DNA of 57,329 bases from JBMORL01 sp049322335 (GCA_049322335.1 JBMORL010000114.1:1-57329), one strand, 5' to 3'; shown: positions 32,889 through 42,333, counted from the stretch's first letter. The notes: generated by a model not told the origin, from the letters alone. Numbers and translations are program-made.

Positions 32889-33634
32889 ACTACGGAATCA
32901 CTCTTTTAGCCACTGTTCCCTGCCGCAAAGAACCCAGCGACAAGGCGGAAATGATTTCGCAATTGCTGTTTGGCGATTTTTTTATGATTGAGGAAGTGCA
33001 GGAAAAATGGACACGCATCCGTAATTATTACGATCGATACGAAAGCTGGATTGGCAACAAACAATACATTGAAATTTCACGGGGCACCTACGAAAAACTC
33101 AGCAATGCCCATCTCTCCCGCTCTTCCGAATTATTCGGCACGCTGAAAGTAAACGGAGAAAAAATTGTTATTCCGCTGGGAAGTTTATTGCCACTTTCAG
33201 GCGGGAAAAGCATGATTGATGGTGTGGATATAAATGCCATGTCGGTGAAATCGCACCAGCTGAATTTACGTGACGCTGTTGAAATGATGATGAATGCTCC
33301 TTATTTGTGGGGCGGAAAAACGATTTTTGGCATTGATTGTTCGGGATTCACACAACTTATTTTTTCCTTACTCGGAAAACCGCTTCCCCGCGATGCCTGG
33401 CAACAAGCCGAGGTGGGAGAAGTAATCTCATTTATAGAAGAAGCACAGGAAGGCGATCTCGCTTTTTTTGAAAACAATGAAAAGAAAATTATTCATGCCG
33501 GTATCATGCTAAGTGATGCCAAAATTGTTCATGCCTCCGGAAAAATAAGAATAGATAAGTTAGATCATTTGGGAATATTTAACGTAGAGTCAAATAACTA
33601 CACACATAAACTGAGAGTAATAAAAAGAATATAG
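32885..33634 (+). CDS. SH3-domain NlpC/P60 (C40) cell-wall peptidase
   Basis: A 249-residue protein: an N-terminal SH3b domain (about 5-65; LATVPCRKEPSDKAEMISQLLFGD, WIGNKQYIEI), a second linker/SH3-like part, and a C-terminal NlpC/P60 domain with catalytic C152 (GIDCSGFTQLIF), H204 (IIHAGIML) and H216 (VHASG), preceded by APYLWGGKT. The family cleaves D-Glu/mesoDAP-type bonds in muropeptides. There is no obvious signal peptide, so it is probably a cytosolic recycling enzyme, as for bacteroidal relatives of YkfC. The first codons overlap the upstream membrane protein gene. Confidence 0.88.
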   Translation: MNYGITLLATVPCRKEPSDKAEMISQLLFGDFFMIEEVQEKWTRIRNYYDRYESWIGNKQYIEISRGTYEKLSNAHLSRSSELFGTLKVNGEKIVIPLGSLLPLSGGKSMIDGVDINAMSVKSHQLNLRDAVEMMMNAPYLWGGKTIFGIDCSGFTQLIFSLLGKPLPRDAWQQAEVGEVISFIEEAQEGDLAFFENNEKKIIHAGIMLSDAKIVHASGKIRIDKLDHLGIFNVESNNYTHKLRVIKRI

Positions 33635-33658
33635 AAAACAGGTTATTCTGTTTTTTTT
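33635..33658 (+). terminator. Terminator after the NlpC/P60 gene
   Basis: Perfect stem AAAACAG / CTGTTTT (33635-33641 and 33648-33654) with a 6-nt loop and a following T-run. It starts 1 nt after the stop codon and overlaps the 3' end of the convergent gene. Confidence 0.8.
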
Positions 33659-34050
33659 AAACTGTAAATCCATTTTACCGCTTCTTCTTTCGAATTCACC
33701 ACTTTTATTTTTTGTTTAGGCCGCGCAAATTTCATGTACATAGTGGCCAGAATGCGGGTGGCAAGAGTAGTTATAATAATGGCTTCCGCTACAATATTTT
33801 TCCTGAAAGTCTCACGGGCTGCGTACTCACGCACCTTACCGCTGGCTGTTGAACCGGTACCCACAAAAACAATTACATAATGGGGTTTATCGCCTACCAG
33901 TTGCCTGGTAACCCTGTTGATTTCGTCCACGTCTTCAACAAGTGTTTCATGATCGGGTGTGGTATGAACTTCCAGTACATCCTCGTCAATCAACCTGATT
34001 AATGCTGCTTTCAACTGCACTTCCTTAATCACAAATCCTTCAACTTTCAT
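33643..34050 (-). CDS. STAS/SpoIIAA-like hypothetical protein
   Basis: A 135-residue soluble alpha/beta protein. The order is strand (VKEVQLKAALIRLIDEDVLEVHTT), helix (DVDEINRVTRQLVGDKP), strand HYVIVFVGTG, helix (REYAARETFRKNIVAEAIIITTLATRILATMYMKFARP) and strand (KIKVVNSKEEAVKWIYSL). This matches the STAS-like proteins of Bacteroidota in which the central helix ends in a conserved (A/T)-x-x-x-(A)-x-x-x-(F/Y) patch and the tail reads SKEEAVKWI. The phospho-accepting serine of true anti-sigma antagonists is not obvious (candidates are in GTGSTASGK). Role unknown. Confidence 0.6.
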   Translation of the reverse strand: MKVEGFVIKEVQLKAALIRLIDEDVLEVHTTPDHETLVEDVDEINRVTRQLVGDKPHYVIVFVGTGSTASGKVREYAARETFRKNIVAEAIIITTLATRILATMYMKFARPKQKIKVVNSKEEAVKWIYSLKKTE

Positions 34051-34266
34051 ATCGGTTTAAAAATAGAAAATAATTGAAGATTTAAAAAAACTACTAAAAC
34101 CGTTTAGTGTATAAATCACTGGCTCTCAAAACAAAAGCAGGTTCTTTTGACAGTTAATGTTATTGTCTATAGTCAAAAAGTCAGTCTTACTATTGTAACC
34201 CAGACATTTATTCAGTTAAACAGTGATTGGATTCAGATTTGTTACTCTTTCGTCAAAACAACAATT

Positions 34267-36888
34267 ATGGATTTCAATAAATTCACCATCAAATCACAGG
34301 AGGCAGTGCAGAAGGCGCAGCAACTGGCTATGGCTAACCAAAACCAGCAGATTGAAGCGGGCCACCTGCTGAAAGGAATTTTTTCGGTTGACGAAAACGT
34401 TTCACCCTACATTCTGAAAAAAATGAATGTGAACTATAACCTGCTCAACCAGGCTTTGGATAAAATCATTTCTTCCTATCCCAAAGTTTCAGGCGGACAG
34501 GAATATCTTTCGCGCAATGCCAACAACGCACTACTGAAAGCACAAAACTATCTGAAAGAATTCAATGATGAGTTCGTTTCTGTCGAACACCTGTTGCTGG
34601 GAATTCTGAATTGTGGCGATACCGTTTCACAATTAATGAAAGACAGTGGTGTAAATGAAAAAGACCTGAAAACTGCTATTAAAGAACTGAGAAAAGGAGA
34701 ACGGGTAACTTCTGCTTCACAGGAAGAAACCTATAACTCACTGAATAAATATGCCAAAAACCTGAATGACCTCGCCAAAAACGGCAAGCTCGACCCCGTT
34801 ATAGGCCGCGATGATGAAATAAGACGTGTACTCCAGATTCTTTCGCGCAGAACGAAAAATAATCCTATTCTTATCGGTGAACCCGGTGTGGGCAAAACAG
34901 CTATTGCCGAAGGATTGGCTCACCGTATCGTAAACGGTGATGTTCCCGAAAACCTGAAAAGCAAAATAATTTATTCACTGGATATGGGTGCTCTCGTGGC
35001 CGGTGCAAAATACAAAGGAGAATTTGAAGAACGTTTAAAATCGGTAGTAAAAGAAGTAATTTCTGCTGAGGGAGAAATAGTTCTTTTCATTGACGAAATT
35101 CATACACTTGTCGGGGCTGGTGGTGGTGAAGGAGCGATGGATGCTGCCAACATTTTAAAACCTGCCCTTGCCCGCGGTGAATTGCGCGCTATTGGTGCCA
35201 CCACATTGAATGAATACCAGAAATATTTTGAAAAAGATAAAGCGCTGGAAAGACGATTCCAGAAAGTGTTGATTGACGAACCTTCTGCCGAAGATGCCAT
35301 TTCTATTCTTCGCGGAATAAAAGATAAATACGAAAATCACCATAAGGTGTTGATCAAAGATGAAGCGATTATCGCTGCCGTTGAATTATCACAGCGCTAC
35401 ATCACCGATCGCTTTCTCCCCGACAAAGCCATCGACCTCATTGATGAATCAGCTTCGAAACTGAGAATGGAAATCAACTCCAAACCCGAAGAACTGGATG
35501 AACTCGACCGCAGGATCATGCAACTGGAAATTGAACGTGAAGCTATCAAAAGAGAAAACGATTCAAAAAAACTTTCAGCACTCAGCAGCGAACTGGCACA
35601 ACTGAATGAAGAACGAAACCAGTTTATGGCGAAATGGAAAGCCGAAAAAGAAATTCTTGAAGCCATTCAGAAATCAAAAGAATATATCGAACAACTGAAA
35701 TTTGATGCCGAAACTGCTGAGCGGAATGGCGATTATGGAAAAGTGGCAGAAATCCGTTACGGAAAAATGCAGGAAGCTGAAAAAAATATAGACGAACAGA
35801 AAAAACAACTGGCCGAACTTCAGAAAAATTCGAAAATGATAAAGGAAGAAGTAACTGCCGAAGAAATTGCAGAAGTGGTTTCGAAATGGACAGGTGTTCC
35901 GGTTTCCAAAATGCTCGAAAGTGAAAAAGAAAAATTACTTCGCCTCGAAGACGAATTACATAAACGCGTGGTGGGACAGGAAGAAGCTATTGCCGCTGTG
36001 TCGGATGCCGTGCGCAGAAGCCGTGCAGGTTTACAAGACACCAAACGTCCTATCGGTTCATTCATTTTCCTGGGAACTACCGGTGTGGGTAAAACTGAAC
36101 TGGCTAAAGCATTAAGCGAATTTTTATTCAATGATGAAAATGCAATGACACGCATTGACATGAGCGAATACCAGGAACGTCACAGCGTTTCACGCCTGGT
36201 GGGAGCGCCTCCCGGGTATGTGGGTTATGATGAAGGCGGACAACTGACCGAAGCCGTTCGCAGAAGGCCCTACTCCGTTATATTACTGGATGAAATTGAA
36301 AAAGCACATCCCGATGTATTCAATGTGCTGTTGCAGGTACTGGATGACGGAAGATTAACCGACAACAAAGGAAGAATGGTAAATTTTAAAAATACCATTA
36401 TCATTATGACTTCCAATGCCGGCTCACATATCATACAGGAAAACTACGAAAAAATGGGGAAAAAAGATCCGGAAGAAGTGGCAGAGATTACCAAACACGA
36501 AGTATTCGAATTGCTGAAAAAAACCATACGCCCCGAATTCCTGAACCGCATTGATGAGATTATTATGTTTAAGCCTCTTTCCAAAAAAGAAGTACGCGAA
36601 ATAGTAAGTATGCAACTGCGTTCTCTTGCCAAAAATCTGAAGTCAAATGAAATTCAACTACACATTACCAAAGAAGCCACCGATTTACTTTGCGAAATGG
36701 GATACGACCCGCAATTTGGTGCACGCCCGGTGAAACGGGTGATTCAAAAACAGGTGCTGAATGAATTATCAAAAAACCTGCTGGCCGGAAAAGTAAACCG
36801 GGAAAGTGTGATCGTATTGGATGCCATTGACAAACAAATCGTATTCAGGAAGCCCATACGAAAAGAAGAAGAAGTGGTGATGAATTAA
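34267..36888 (+). CDS. clpB: ATP-dependent disaggregase ClpB
   Basis: An 873-residue hexameric AAA+ chaperone that, with DnaK, pulls polypeptides out of aggregates. It has a Clp N-domain (residues about 1-145; FTIKSQEAVQKAQQLA), NBD1 with Walker A GEPGVGKT at 204 and Walker B VLFIDEIHTL, a coiled-coil M-domain (about 410-530), NBD2 with Walker A GTTGVGKT at 603 and VILLDEIEKAHPDVFN, and the C-terminal GARPVKRVIQ. The ATG at 34267 (MDFNKFTIKS) is the start; an in-frame TTG at 34147 would add 40 residues absent from the family. No CIRCE-type repeat was seen upstream. Confidence 0.95.
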   Translation: MDFNKFTIKSQEAVQKAQQLAMANQNQQIEAGHLLKGIFSVDENVSPYILKKMNVNYNLLNQALDKIISSYPKVSGGQEYLSRNANNALLKAQNYLKEFNDEFVSVEHLLLGILNCGDTVSQLMKDSGVNEKDLKTAIKELRKGERVTSASQEETYNSLNKYAKNLNDLAKNGKLDPVIGRDDEIRRVLQILSRRTKNNPILIGEPGVGKTAIAEGLAHRIVNGDVPENLKSKIIYSLDMGALVAGAKYKGEFEERLKSVVKEVISAEGEIVLFIDEIHTLVGAGGGEGAMDAANILKPALARGELRAIGATTLNEYQKYFEKDKALERRFQKVLIDEPSAEDAISILRGIKDKYENHHKVLIKDEAIIAAVELSQRYITDRFLPDKAIDLIDESASKLRMEINSKPEELDELDRRIMQLEIEREAIKRENDSKKLSALSSELAQLNEERNQFMAKWKAEKEILEAIQKSKEYIEQLKFDAETAERNGDYGKVAEIRYGKMQEAEKNIDEQKKQLAELQKNSKMIKEEVTAEEIAEVVSKWTGVPVSKMLESEKEKLLRLEDELHKRVVGQEEAIAAVSDAVRRSRAGLQDTKRPIGSFIFLGTTGVGKTELAKALSEFLFNDENAMTRIDMSEYQERHSVSRLVGAPPGYVGYDEGGQLTEAVRRRPYSVILLDEIEKAHPDVFNVLLQVLDDGRLTDNKGRMVNFKNTIIIMTSNAGSHIIQENYEKMGKKDPEEVAEITKHEVFELLKKTIRPEFLNRIDEIIMFKPLSKKEVREIVSMQLRSLAKNLKSNEIQLHITKEATDLLCEMGYDPQFGARPVKRVIQKQVLNELSKNLLAGKVNRESVIVLDAIDKQIVFRKPIRKEEEVVMN

Positions 36889-37084
36889 TCTCCGGGGCGA
36901 AAACCCGCTGATGGTCTGGCCTGCCGATTTTTTCTAATTACCCGTTAAAAGTAATTGCAATCACTTGTTTTAGCTTTAGAACCCCCTCTTCTGCATTTTC
37001 CGGATAAAATAAGTTTTTGAGGTTAACATAAAAACCAGCCCGTCTTTTGTCGGAGGCATTATATTTCTTCTTAAATTGCGTGAT

Positions 37085-37102
37085 AGCCGGTTTATTCCGG
37101 CT
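37085..37102 (+). repeat. Short hairpin before the TPR kinase
   Basis: Stem AGCCGG / CCGGCT with a 6-nt loop, followed by CTTTC, ends 24 nt before the first possible start codon of the kinase gene. It could be a terminator remnant or a leader hairpin. Confidence 0.45.
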
Positions 37103-37126
37103 CTTTCAGGACAACTCCCTGTTTGA

Positions 37127-38968
37127 ATGTGCTGCAAAAAAACCACTATGAGCAGAACAGCCCGGGAAAAAAATATTTTAATGAGAGTTCCACTCTTCCT
37201 GGTACTTCTATTTTCTCTTCTGTTTTCATTTACCGCCTACCCGATTTCCCAACGGATCGAAAAACTGGATGATGCCGCTTCTTCTTATTGTTATGCAGGG
37301 CATTTCGATTCGGCACAAGCACTGGTAATTCAATTTCTGAAAAAACCGGGACTGGATCATTACGAAACTTTTTACGCCCATTTTATTTACGCCAACGTTA
37401 TCAAATCATCAGGACAACCGCTTACTGCACTGGAAAAATTCAGGGATTGTTTTTCACTTATGAGAGGTTTGCCTGATCCTGCATTTTACGAATCCCTCGT
37501 AAACGGGAAAGTAGCAGAGTGTTATTTTGACATGATGGATTATAAGAAAGCTTCAGTATATGCCTCTCACTCCATAGAATTAAGCCCCGATACTTCGCTG
37601 AGAAAAGGAGGACATGCCATAAACTATATTTTAATAGGATATGAATTATATGAAAATAAAAAATACAGCGAAGCTATCGACAAATATAAAAAAGCAGCAG
37701 AACAATACACGCGTTACGGGTTAACCTGCGAATTGCCCCTTTGTTATATGAAAATGGCAAAAGTTTATAACTCCATGCGCGATATGGCCAATGTAAAAAA
37801 TTATCTTTCCCTTTCAGCTAAAATCAGTGATTCGTGCCGGATTGAACAATACAGCTTGCTGACCAAAAGAACCGAATTTGACATTTACCTGAAAAACAAC
37901 GACCACAAAAACGCACTGCAGGCATTAATGGAAGTAAATGAAATGGTGAGCCGGATGGAAAGCGAATCAAAAAAAATGCAAATGAATGAACTGGAAATAA
38001 AATATCAAACCTTGCTGGCCAATGAAGAAAATAAAAATCTGAGGGAATTAAATAACAAAAACCAGGAATTAGTAAAAGGCCAGAAAAATCTGCTTTATAT
38101 CAGCGTTGCCGCCATTATTTTCCTCGTAGCGTTAATTATTGCTTTGATTATACTTTCCCGTCAAAGAAAAAAGGTGCATGAACAGTTGGTGAACATGAAC
38201 GAACAACTCGAACTAAAAGTAAGCGAACGAACCATTCACCTGAGCATTGCCAACGAAAAAATAAAAACAGACGCTGACCTGCTGGCCAGGCAAAACAACC
38301 AGCTTACCGATTTCTGTAATATTGTTTCGCATAACCTTCGTTCACCATTGGCTAATATGAGTATGCTCACCCAATATATCGAAAAAAGTGATAACGAAGA
38401 AGAGCGGAAGCTCCTTATAGAAAAATTAAAACCGGTATTATCCAACCTCAATGAAACATTTAATGAACTGGTGGAGTCATTACAGGTAAGACAAGATACC
38501 AATATCCCTTCTTCTGACGAAGATGTGGCCGGCTGCGTAAGAAAAATTACCGAAAACCTGGAAGGAGAAATACTGGATTCGGAAGCCGAAATTATTACCG
38601 ATTTTTCAAAAGCGCCCGTAATACACTATCCTGCAAAATACCTGAACAGTATTTTACACAACCTGTTGAGTAACGCCATTAAATACTGTTTTCCGGGAAG
38701 AAAACCCGTTATTGAAATTATTACCCGTAAAAAAGGAAAAAATATTCTTCTTACCGTTAAAGATAACGGCCTGGGGATTGATTTAAAACGATATAAAGAT
38801 AAAATATTTAAAATAAGGAAAGTTTTTCATGAACATCCGGAAGCAAAAGGGTTCGGACTTTATATCACAAAAACCCAGCTGGACACAATGGGAGATACCA
38901 TTACCGTTGAAAGCGAACCGGAAAAAGGAAGTACTTTTATTGTGGAATTTAAAAACCAGTATACGTGA
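37127..38968 (+). CDS. TPR-sensor histidine kinase
   Basis: A 613-residue kinase. An N-terminal export signal or anchor (about residues 19-40) precedes a periplasmic TPR array (about 45-300; ALEKFRDCF, KKASVYASHSIEL, YSEAIDKYKKAAEQY), a membrane helix (about 325-345, LLYISVAAIIFLVALIIAL), a coiled coil and a kinase core: H-box NIVSHNLRSPLANM (H402), N-box LHNLLSNAIKYC, G1 VKDNGLGIDL and G2 KGFGLYIT. ATGs at 37127, 37148 and 37181 are in frame; 37181 gives the best signal sequence. A stand-alone receiver overlaps its stop by 4 nt. The kinase core and receiver are paralogous to those at 46379-48030. Confidence 0.88.
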   Translation: MCCKKTTMSRTAREKNILMRVPLFLVLLFSLLFSFTAYPISQRIEKLDDAASSYCYAGHFDSAQALVIQFLKKPGLDHYETFYAHFIYANVIKSSGQPLTALEKFRDCFSLMRGLPDPAFYESLVNGKVAECYFDMMDYKKASVYASHSIELSPDTSLRKGGHAINYILIGYELYENKKYSEAIDKYKKAAEQYTRYGLTCELPLCYMKMAKVYNSMRDMANVKNYLSLSAKISDSCRIEQYSLLTKRTEFDIYLKNNDHKNALQALMEVNEMVSRMESESKKMQMNELEIKYQTLLANEENKNLRELNNKNQELVKGQKNLLYISVAAIIFLVALIIALIILSRQRKKVHEQLVNMNEQLELKVSERTIHLSIANEKIKTDADLLARQNNQLTDFCNIVSHNLRSPLANMSMLTQYIEKSDNEEERKLLIEKLKPVLSNLNETFNELVESLQVRQDTNIPSSDEDVAGCVRKITENLEGEILDSEAEIITDFSKAPVIHYPAKYLNSILHNLLSNAIKYCFPGRKPVIEIITRKKGKNILLTVKDNGLGIDLKRYKDKIFKIRKVFHEHPEAKGFGLYITKTQLDTMGDTITVESEPEKGSTFIVEFKNQYT

Positions 38969-39375
38969 AAAAACCGGTTAACATATTACTGGTTGATGAT
39001 GACGACCTGTTTACTTTCCTGTTTGGTGAGTACATGAAGGAATGTGATTTTCCGGTATCGGTAAAACAACTCAATCACGGCCTCCTGGCTTTAAACTACC
39101 TGGACGAATTACAGCAAAACGAACAACAGCAACCCGACATTGTTTTCCTCGACCTGAGTATGCCTGTAATGGATGGATGGGAATTTATCGATGAGTTTTC
39201 GCAATGGATAAAAAAAACAGGAAAAACAATTCCGCTATTTATTGTCAGTTCATCCATTTCTCCCTATGATATTGAGCGCGCACGTTCGCTGAAAACAGTA
39301 AAAGATTTTATCATTAAACCCGCCTCACCCGAAAAAATCATCTCGCTGATCAAAAATTCTGTAAACAATTTTTGA
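38965..39375 (+). CDS. Stand-alone response regulator receiver
   Basis: A 136-residue CheY-like receiver with no output domain. Acidic residues are in ILLVDDDDLF, the phospho-acceptor is D63 in VFLDLSMPVMDGWEF, the switch is in IVSSSISPYDIERA, and the conserved lysine is in DFIIKPAS. The GTG start lies inside the kinase stop (GTGA), so the two are translationally coupled. It must pass the signal by protein contact or through a further phosphotransfer. The closest relative in this window is the 47620 receiver. Confidence 0.9.
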   Translation: MKKPVNILLVDDDDLFTFLFGEYMKECDFPVSVKQLNHGLLALNYLDELQQNEQQQPDIVFLDLSMPVMDGWEFIDEFSQWIKKTGKTIPLFIVSSSISPYDIERARSLKTVKDFIIKPASPEKIISLIKNSVNNF

Positions 39376-39410
39376 TTATATTTACTCCTTAAACTTTTAA
39401 AACCAATTAC

Positions 39411-39911
39411 ATGAAAACTGTAAAAACCTTTTGTTATGCACTGGGAGGATATTATGCAGCCAGTTCCCTGCTCGCCTACATGGTGTTGGGAATGCAGGCC
39501 AGCCTTTATTCCATGACCGGTGACAAACAAATGAACAGGATGGGAGAATGGATAGAAAAACTTCAGCTGGAAATGTTTTATATGGCTCCGTATATGGTGG
39601 CAGTGGGATTGCTTTATATCGCTTACGGATTGTTTTTTGAAAAAATAAAATCGGGAAAACTGATGCTTTTTATCCTGCTGGGAGTTGCCACACTCGTTGT
39701 AATGGTTATGCAAATCATGAATATTTTTCCGGCTATGGATAGTTTTTTAACCGGGTTGCCGGGATACAACCAGGAAATAAATGATTTTACCAATATGCTG
39801 ATGATTGTAGGACTCGTATTCGGAATTGCACAGGTAGTTATTCCACAGTTTTTCCTGGCAAGGATGATTTATAAAATGGAAATGGATGCCAAAGATTTTG
39901 CGAATTCGTAA
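39411..39911 (+). CDS. Four-helix membrane hypothetical protein
   Basis: A 166-residue integral membrane protein with four predicted helices: FCYALGGYYAASSLLAYMVL, MAPYMVAVGLLYIAYGLFF, LMLFILLGVATLVVMVM and MLMIVGLVFGIAQVVIPQF. A short soluble loop (YSMTGDKQMNRMGEWIEKLQ) lies between the first two. The family is not recognised. It lies 35 nt after the receiver on the same strand and may be part of the kinase operon. Downstream is the 165-bp tandem repeat. Confidence 0.55.
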   Translation: MKTVKTFCYALGGYYAASSLLAYMVLGMQASLYSMTGDKQMNRMGEWIEKLQLEMFYMAPYMVAVGLLYIAYGLFFEKIKSGKLMLFILLGVATLVVMVMQIMNIFPAMDSFLTGLPGYNQEINDFTNMLMIVGLVFGIAQVVIPQFFLARMIYKMEMDAKDFANS

Positions 39912-40473
39912 TTTGATGCAAGTATCTCATCGTTTCAATACAATTGAATTTTGTTTTCAATAATGTAATTCATCTTTTTCCCTTTATGAAATTATCAAAC
40001 TGCAAAAACGAAAAGAAATTCAAAACCACAGAGGGCACAGAGGAAATACACACGAAGTAGAAGAGGTATTTTTCCAAATAATACTATTTTTTTCTTAATC
40101 AAATGGCTCTCCTGCTCCGTGCGAAGTTTAACTCCGTGCCTCCGTGTTTAGGCAATTCAAAAAAAATAATTAAAAAACTGAAATGCAAAACCACAGAGGG
40201 CACAGAGGAAATACACACGAAGTAGAAGAGGTATTTTTCCAAATAATACTATTTTTTTTCTTAATCAAATGACTCTCCTGCTCCGTGCGAAGTTTAACTC
40301 CGTGCCTCCGTGTTTAGGCAATTCAAAAAAATAATTAAAAAACTGAAATGCAAAACCAAAGAGAGCACAGAGGAAATGCTCACAGAATTGAAGAGATATT
40401 TTGAAAAAAAATAATTATCAATTTACCAAAAACTACTTACTGCCGACTGCAAACTGAAAACTGTCTGCTCTTT
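39912..40473. other. Repeat-filled intergenic region
   Basis: 562 nt between convergent genes. Most of it is the 165-bp tandem repeat listed separately. The remainder is AT-rich and ends in an ACTGCCGACTGCAAACTG-type low-complexity run near 40439-40461. No coding frame. Confidence 0.7.
40021..40410. repeat. 165-bp tandem repeat, 2.4 copies
   Basis: Copies start at 40021, 40186 and 40351 with exact 165-nt spacing. Copies 1 and 2 differ only by homopolymer length (T7/T8 and an A-run) and one G-to-A. Copy 3 is partial and decayed. Each full copy has CACAGAGGGCACAGAGG at the left and CTCCGTGCCTCCGTG at the right, which are imperfect inverted repeats of each other, so each unit could fold into a hairpin-like structure. 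There is no ORF. Confidence 0.9.
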
Positions 40474-42333
40474 CTATTCTCCAAGCTCCAGCCATCTCAT
40501 ACTTTTCATTTCCAGTTCTTCAGAAAGTTTTCCAAGTTCGGAGGAAATTTCTGTCAGGCGGATATGGTCTGTACAGGTGGATAATTCTTCTTCCAGCTGT
40601 TTTTTCTTTTTTTCAAGTAGCGGAATCTCTTTTTCCAGCTGTTCGAATTCGAATTTTTCTTTAAAGGATAGTTTTTTTAGTACAGGGGCGTCTTGTTTTT
40701 TTGACTCATTATCTTCCGCACCCGGAGATAAAACTGTTTTGTCGTCACCGGTTGACCCCTGTTTCAGCTGTTCGCGGTAAGCTGAATAATTGCCGGTCAT
40801 GTCTTTTATTTTTCCATTTCCTTCAAAAACAAAAATGTGGTCGGCCAGGCGGTCCATAAAATAACGGTCGTGGGTTACTACCAATACACATCCTTCAAAA
40901 TTTTCGAGATAATCTTCGAGAGTGGCAAGAGTAAATATATCAAGGTCGTTGGTGGGTTCGTCCAGGATTAAAAAATTCGGATTTTTCATCAATATCGTAA
41001 GCAAATACAATCTCCTTTTTTCTCCACCGCTTAATTTGGATACAAACTGGTAATGCATTTGCGTGGGAAACATAAATCGTTCAAGCAGTTGTACAGGGTA
41101 TAACCGTTTTCCACCGGTAAGCGGAATAAATTCAGCAATATCGCGAATCACTTCTATCACCCGTTTGTCTTCTTTCAGTTGCATACCTTCCTGCGAATAG
41201 TGTCCGAATACAATAGTTTCTCCCACTGTAATTTTTCCGCGGTCGTAATTTTCCTTTCCCAGGATCATATTCAAAAAAGTAGACTTCCCCACCCCGTTGT
41301 TTCCTACGATTCCTATTTTTTCACCTTTAAGAAAGGTGTAATCAAAATTTTCAACGATCTTTTTTTCTCCGAAAGATTTAAATAGTTTATAAATCTCAAG
41401 AATTTTTCCGCCAATACGCTGCATGTTAATATTCAGGTCCAGTTCATCTTTCTGCAGGCGTTGAGAGGCTTTGTCTTTTATATCATAAAATGCTTCTATC
41501 CTTGCTTTGGCTTTGGTTCCCCTGGCTTTGGGTTGCCTGCGCATCCAATCGAGTTCTTTTCTGAACGTGTTTTTTGCCCGGGCGATATTGGCCTGTTGCA
41601 TTTCTTCGCGCTCGGCTTTTTTCTCCAGGAAATAGGAATAGTTTCCTTTGTAGCGATATAAATTTCCTCCGTCCAGTTCCATGATTTCGTCACACACCCG
41701 TTCAAGAAAATAACGATCGTGGGTCACCATCAGCAAAGTAATTCCCGTTCCGCCTAAAAAATTCTCGAGCCATTCGATCATATCCAGGTCAAGGTGATTC
41801 GTAGGCTCATCCAGGATCATCAGGTCGGGATTATCTAACAGTATGCGGGCAAGCGCAAGTCGTTTTTTTTGTCCACCGCTCAGCCGGTCAGCCATCATAG
41901 AAAAATCATGCAGGTTGAGCTTACCCAAAACCTGTTTCACTTTCGATTCAAAATCCCAGGCGTGGGTGCGGTTCATTTCTTCGGTGGCATGCTGAATGGC
42001 ATCGTTGTCTTTTTTTTCCATTGCAGCATTATATCTTGCCAGCGCTTTCGATTCAGGAGAACCATTATTTACTGCAATATCAAAAATTGTTTTCCCGTTT
42101 TCAAAAACTGAATCCTGTTGCAGAAAACCGGTTTTTATCCCGTTGCGCAAAACCACATTTCCCGAATCAGGTTTTTCCAATCCGGCTATAATGCGAAGCA
42201 ATGTGCTTTTCCCGCTCCCGTTTTTGGCCACCAGCGCCATTTTTTGCCCGCTCTCAATTCCAAATGAAATATTCTCAAACAGGATTTTTTCACTGTAACT
42301 TTTCGATACATTTTCTGCCGACAGGTAATTCAT
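40474..42333 (-). CDS. ABC-F ATPase, Uup-like
   Basis: A 619-residue protein with two ABC ATPase domains in one chain and no membrane part. Walker A AKNGSGKST and GNNGVGKST, signatures LSGGQKKRLALARILL and LSGGEKRRLYLLTILM, Walker B LMILDEPTNHLD and FLILDEPTNDLD, an inter-domain P-site linker with a long helical pair, and a C-terminal coiled coil (about 560-619; EQLEKEIPLLEKKKKQLEEEL) as in Uup. ABC-F proteins act on the ribosome or in DNA stability; the coiled-coil tail favours the Uup subgroup. The ATG at 42333 is chosen over an in-frame TTG three codons upstream. Confidence 0.85.
   Translation of the reverse strand: MNYLSAENVSKSYSEKILFENISFGIESGQKMALVAKNGSGKSTLLRIIAGLEKPDSGNVVLRNGIKTGFLQQDSVFENGKTIFDIAVNNGSPESKALARYNAAMEKKDNDAIQHATEEMNRTHAWDFESKVKQVLGKLNLHDFSMMADRLSGGQKKRLALARILLDNPDLMILDEPTNHLDLDMIEWLENFLGGTGITLLMVTHDRYFLERVCDEIMELDGGNLYRYKGNYSYFLEKKAEREEMQQANIARAKNTFRKELDWMRRQPKARGTKAKARIEAFYDIKDKASQRLQKDELDLNINMQRIGGKILEIYKLFKSFGEKKIVENFDYTFLKGEKIGIVGNNGVGKSTFLNMILGKENYDRGKITVGETIVFGHYSQEGMQLKEDKRVIEVIRDIAEFIPLTGGKRLYPVQLLERFMFPTQMHYQFVSKLSGGEKRRLYLLTILMKNPNFLILDEPTNDLDIFTLATLEDYLENFEGCVLVVTHDRYFMDRLADHIFVFEGNGKIKDMTGNYSAYREQLKQGSTGDDKTVLSPGAEDNESKKQDAPVLKKLSFKEKFEFEQLEKEIPLLEKKKKQLEEELSTCTDHIRLTEISSELGKLSEELEMKSMRWLELGE

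Noticed and set aside
34147..34266. N-terminal 40-residue extension of ClpB from a TTG codon
   Set aside because: ClpB proteins begin at the MDFNKFT-type start; the extension is hydrophobic with no family match and lies in what should be the leader.
36889..37126. tRNA or small structured RNA gene behind clpB
   Set aside because: Only one short hairpin (37085-37102) is present; no acceptor stem, T-loop sequence or CCA-compatible fold could be found.
40021..40410. CRISPR array
   Set aside because: The units are 165 bp, directly adjacent and nearly identical throughout, with no variable spacers and no cas genes nearby.
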